Part shown: piece by piece, positions 7,863-9,695 of the stretch
Layout: each line of letters opens with the position of its first letter
How positions within the stretch are numbered: the stretch's first letter is position 1
Assembly: GCA_017458885.1 (NCBI GenBank)
Contig: JAFSZQ010000041.1
Span: 1-9,695, forward strand
Source: Oscillospiraceae bacterium
GTDB lineage: Bacteria; Bacillota; Clostridia; Oscillospirales; Oscillospiraceae
Reading direction: 5' to 3'
DNA: 9,695 nucleotides
Position numbers and translations under genes: made by a program
Notes under the pieces: model-generated
Seen by the model: the letters and a program-made list of their open reading frames with translations, nothing else
Databases searched by the model: none
What the model was told of the DNA's origin: nothing

Positions 7863-8695
7863 AGCAGGTCCGCTCCATGACCTACCCCTACGTCGCGTGG
7901 ATCAGCGTGATGATCGTCGCGCCGATGCTGCTCATCGTGCTCTACGCCTTCACCGAGTCCGGCAACGACGTGCTGACCTTCCGCTTTACGCTCGATAACT
8001 TTGTGCGCTTCGTGACCGACCGCGTGTTCCTCGCGGTGCTGTGGCGCTCGCTCGCCATCGCGCTGGTGACGACGGTGATCTGCGTGCTGCTCGGCTACCC
8101 CGTCGCCTACGCCATCTCGCGCCTTGGCGAGCGCGCGAACACCGTGCTGATCCTGCTCATCACGATGCCCACCTGGGTCAATATGCTGGTTCGGACGTAT
8201 GCGTGGATGGGCATTTTGCAGGACGAGGGCGTGCTCAACACGTTCCTCGGCTTCTTCGGCGTCGGACCCGTGCCGATGCTGCACACGAGCTTCGCCGTCA
8301 CCCTCGGCATGGTCTACAACTTCATCCCCTTTATGATCTTGCAGATACACACCTCGCTCGACAAGCTGGACAAGAACCTCCTGAACGCCGCCGCCGACCT
8401 CGGCGCGGATCGGCTGCACACGTTTTTGCGCGTCACGCTGCCGCTCTCGCTCCCGGGCGTCGTGTCGGGCGTGACGCTGGTGTTCCTGCCGGCGGTGTCC
8501 AGCTTCTTCATCCCGAAGCTGCTTGGCGGCGGGCAGTATGTGCTCGTCGGCAACGTCATCGAGTCGCAGTTCCTGACCTCCGGCGACTGGAACTTCGGCA
8601 GCGCGATCTCGCTCATCATGGCGGTCATCATCATGCTCTCGATGTATGTCACGCGCAAGGCGGACGTCTCCGTCGCCTCCGCGGGAAAGGAGTAG
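7859..8695 (+). CDS. potB: Spermidine/putrescine-type ABC transporter permease
   Basis: A 278-residue integral membrane subunit that forms half of the translocation path with PotC. Hydrophobic segments lie at about 12-32, 65-87, 95-118, 143-165, 200-220 and 247-265, the usual six. The cytoplasmic EAA loop that docks on the ATPase is [20 protein letters not shown] (176-195). [15 protein letters not shown] (102-116) is typical of PotB. The start overlaps the potA stop by four bases (ATGA), with AAGGGGGG six bases upstream inside potA, so translation is likely coupled. Length is normal for the family, with no insertions. Confidence 0.94.
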
Positions 8696-8698
8696 ACG

Positions 8699-9695
8699 AT
8701 GAACGAGACGAAAAAAAGCGGCTTCGGCGCAAAGCTGCTGCTCGCGCTGACGCTCGCGTTCTTCTACCTCCCTATTTTATATATCATCGTATTCTCCTTC
8801 AACGATTCGCGTTCGCTGACGAAGTTCGGCGGCTGGTCGCTGCGGTGGTACGAAAAGATGTTCGCGGACTCCACGATGATGGAGGCGGTGCTCTACACGC
8901 TGCTGATCGCGCTGCTCGCGACGGTGGTCTCCACCGTCGTCGGCACCGTGACCGCGATCGGGCTGTCGAAGTCGAACCGCGTGCTCTCCGCGCTCGTCGA
9001 GCGCGTGAACGACCTGCCCGTGATGAACCCCGACATCGTGACGGCGATCAGCCTGCTGATGTTCTTCAGCGTGCTCGCCGTGCGCAAGGGGTTCGGCACG
9101 ATGCTGCTCGCGCACATCATGTTCTGCATCCCCTACGTCATGCTCTCGGTGACGCCGAAGCTGCGCTCGCTCGACCCGAATCTCATCGAGGCGGCGCTCG
9201 ACCTCGGCGCGACGCCGTTTCAGGCGCTCACGCGCGTGGTCGTGCCGCAGATCCGCTCCGGCATCGTCTCCGGCGCGCTGATCGCGTTCACGATGAGCTT
9301 TGACGACTTCGTCATCTCCTATTTCACCACCGGCAACGGCGTGAACAACATCTCCATCCTCGTCTACACGATGTCCAAGCGCGTCAATCCGTCCATCAAC
9401 GCGCTCTCGACCATCGTCATCCTGCTCATCACGCTCGCGCTCGGCGTCGTGAACATCGTGCCCATCGTGCGCGAGCGTCAGGCGAAGCAAGGCACGGCGA
9501 AGCCAGTGAACCACAAGCTGTTTGCCGCCGTCGCGGCGGTACTGGTCGTCGCCATCGTGGGCGCGGTGATCGCGGGCAGCACGGCGCAGCGCCGCCGCCA
9601 GCAGGACGCCGTGGAGAAATACGGCTCGTCTGTCTTAAAGCTCTACCTCCCCGGCGAGTATCTGGGTGAGGATGTAATTTCAAACTTCGAGTCCC
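8699..9695 (+). CDS. potC: PotC permease fused to a PotD-like substrate-binding protein (cut by window end)
   Basis: The frame is open from ATG 8699 to the last base (332 codons). Residues 1-258 are a complete PotC permease: six membrane segments and the EAA loop EAALDLGATPFQALTRVVVP (164-183), plus FTMSFDDFVISYFTTG typical of PotC. There is no stop where PotC usually ends. A basic linker (259-273) is followed by a seventh hydrophobic segment (about 274-293). A charged stretch follows, then VLKLYLPGEYLGEDVISNFE from 312, which matches the mature N-terminus of PotD-like periplasmic polyamine-binding proteins. The seventh segment should carry the binding domain to the outer face, tethering it to the permease. 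The gene starts three bases after the potB stop, with AAGGAG six bases upstream. Symbols potC and potCD would both apply. Confidence 0.88.
   Translation, partial: MNETKKSGFGAKLLLALTLAFFYLPILYIIVFSFNDSRSLTKFGGWSLRWYEKMFADSTMMEAVLYTLLIALLATVVSTVVGTVTAIGLSKSNRVLSALVERVNDLPVMNPDIVTAISLLMFFSVLAVRKGFGTMLLAHIMFCIPYVMLSVTPKLRSLDPNLIEAALDLGATPFQALTRVVVPQIRSGIVSGALIAFTMSFDDFVISYFTTGNGVNNISILVYTMSKRVNPSINALSTIVILLITLALGVVNIVPIVRERQAKQGTAKPVNHKLFAAVAAVLVVAIVGAVIAGSTAQRRRQQDAVEKYGSSVLKLYLPGEYLGEDVISNFES

Noticed and set aside
8041..9303. Plus-strand frame of 420 codons across potB and potC in another phase.
   Set aside because: Arg/Ala/His-rich frame-shadow crossing two genes with clear membrane segments and EAA loops.

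Overview
The window is a G+C-rich stretch of a Gram-positive chromosome, most likely a high-GC clostridial lineage such as Oscillospiraceae or a relative. This is inferred from the gene order (lepB-rbgA-rnhB-yraN), the Firmicutes-type ribosome-assembly GTPase RbgA/YlqF, strong AAGGAGG-like ribosome binding sites and a low-GC-style sigma-A promoter. There are eleven protein genes, two of them cut by the window edges. I saw no tRNA, rRNA, CRISPR array or insertion sequence. Coding density is very high and no gene-free stretch exceeds about 135 bases.

Left edge (1-663): the 3' part of dapA (lysine/diaminopimelate pathway) runs rightward into a perfectly symmetrical hairpin. The hairpin also ends the leftward operon arriving from the other side.

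Left-pointing housekeeping block (665-5163, minus strand): in transcription order yceD (DUF177), rpmF (ribosomal protein L32), lepB (signal peptidase I), rbgA (50S assembly GTPase), rnhB (RNase HII), yraN (UPF0102 nuclease-fold protein) and a class I/II PLP aminotransferase. yceD-rpmF has its own near-perfect consensus promoter and ends at an intrinsic terminator. lepB starts a second unit from an extended -10 promoter, and its downstream genes overlap or lie within about 20 bases of each other.

Right-pointing block (5297-9695, plus strand): an RluA-family pseudouridine synthase is followed after 16 bases by an ABC importer of the spermidine/putrescine (Pot) type: potA (ATPase), potB (permease) and a potC permease whose frame continues into a seventh membrane segment and the first residues of a PotD-like binding protein. 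The potC-potD fusion is cut by the window end.

The most unusual item is PotA. It is 528 residues, against roughly 350-380 usual for the family. The excess is about 176 residues of two tandem, mutually similar beta-rich (Ig-like looking) repeats, placed inside the C-terminal TOBE domain. Removing them leaves a normal-sized PotA. Together with the tethered binding protein, this gives a polyamine-type importer with two departures from the textbook four-separate-protein design.
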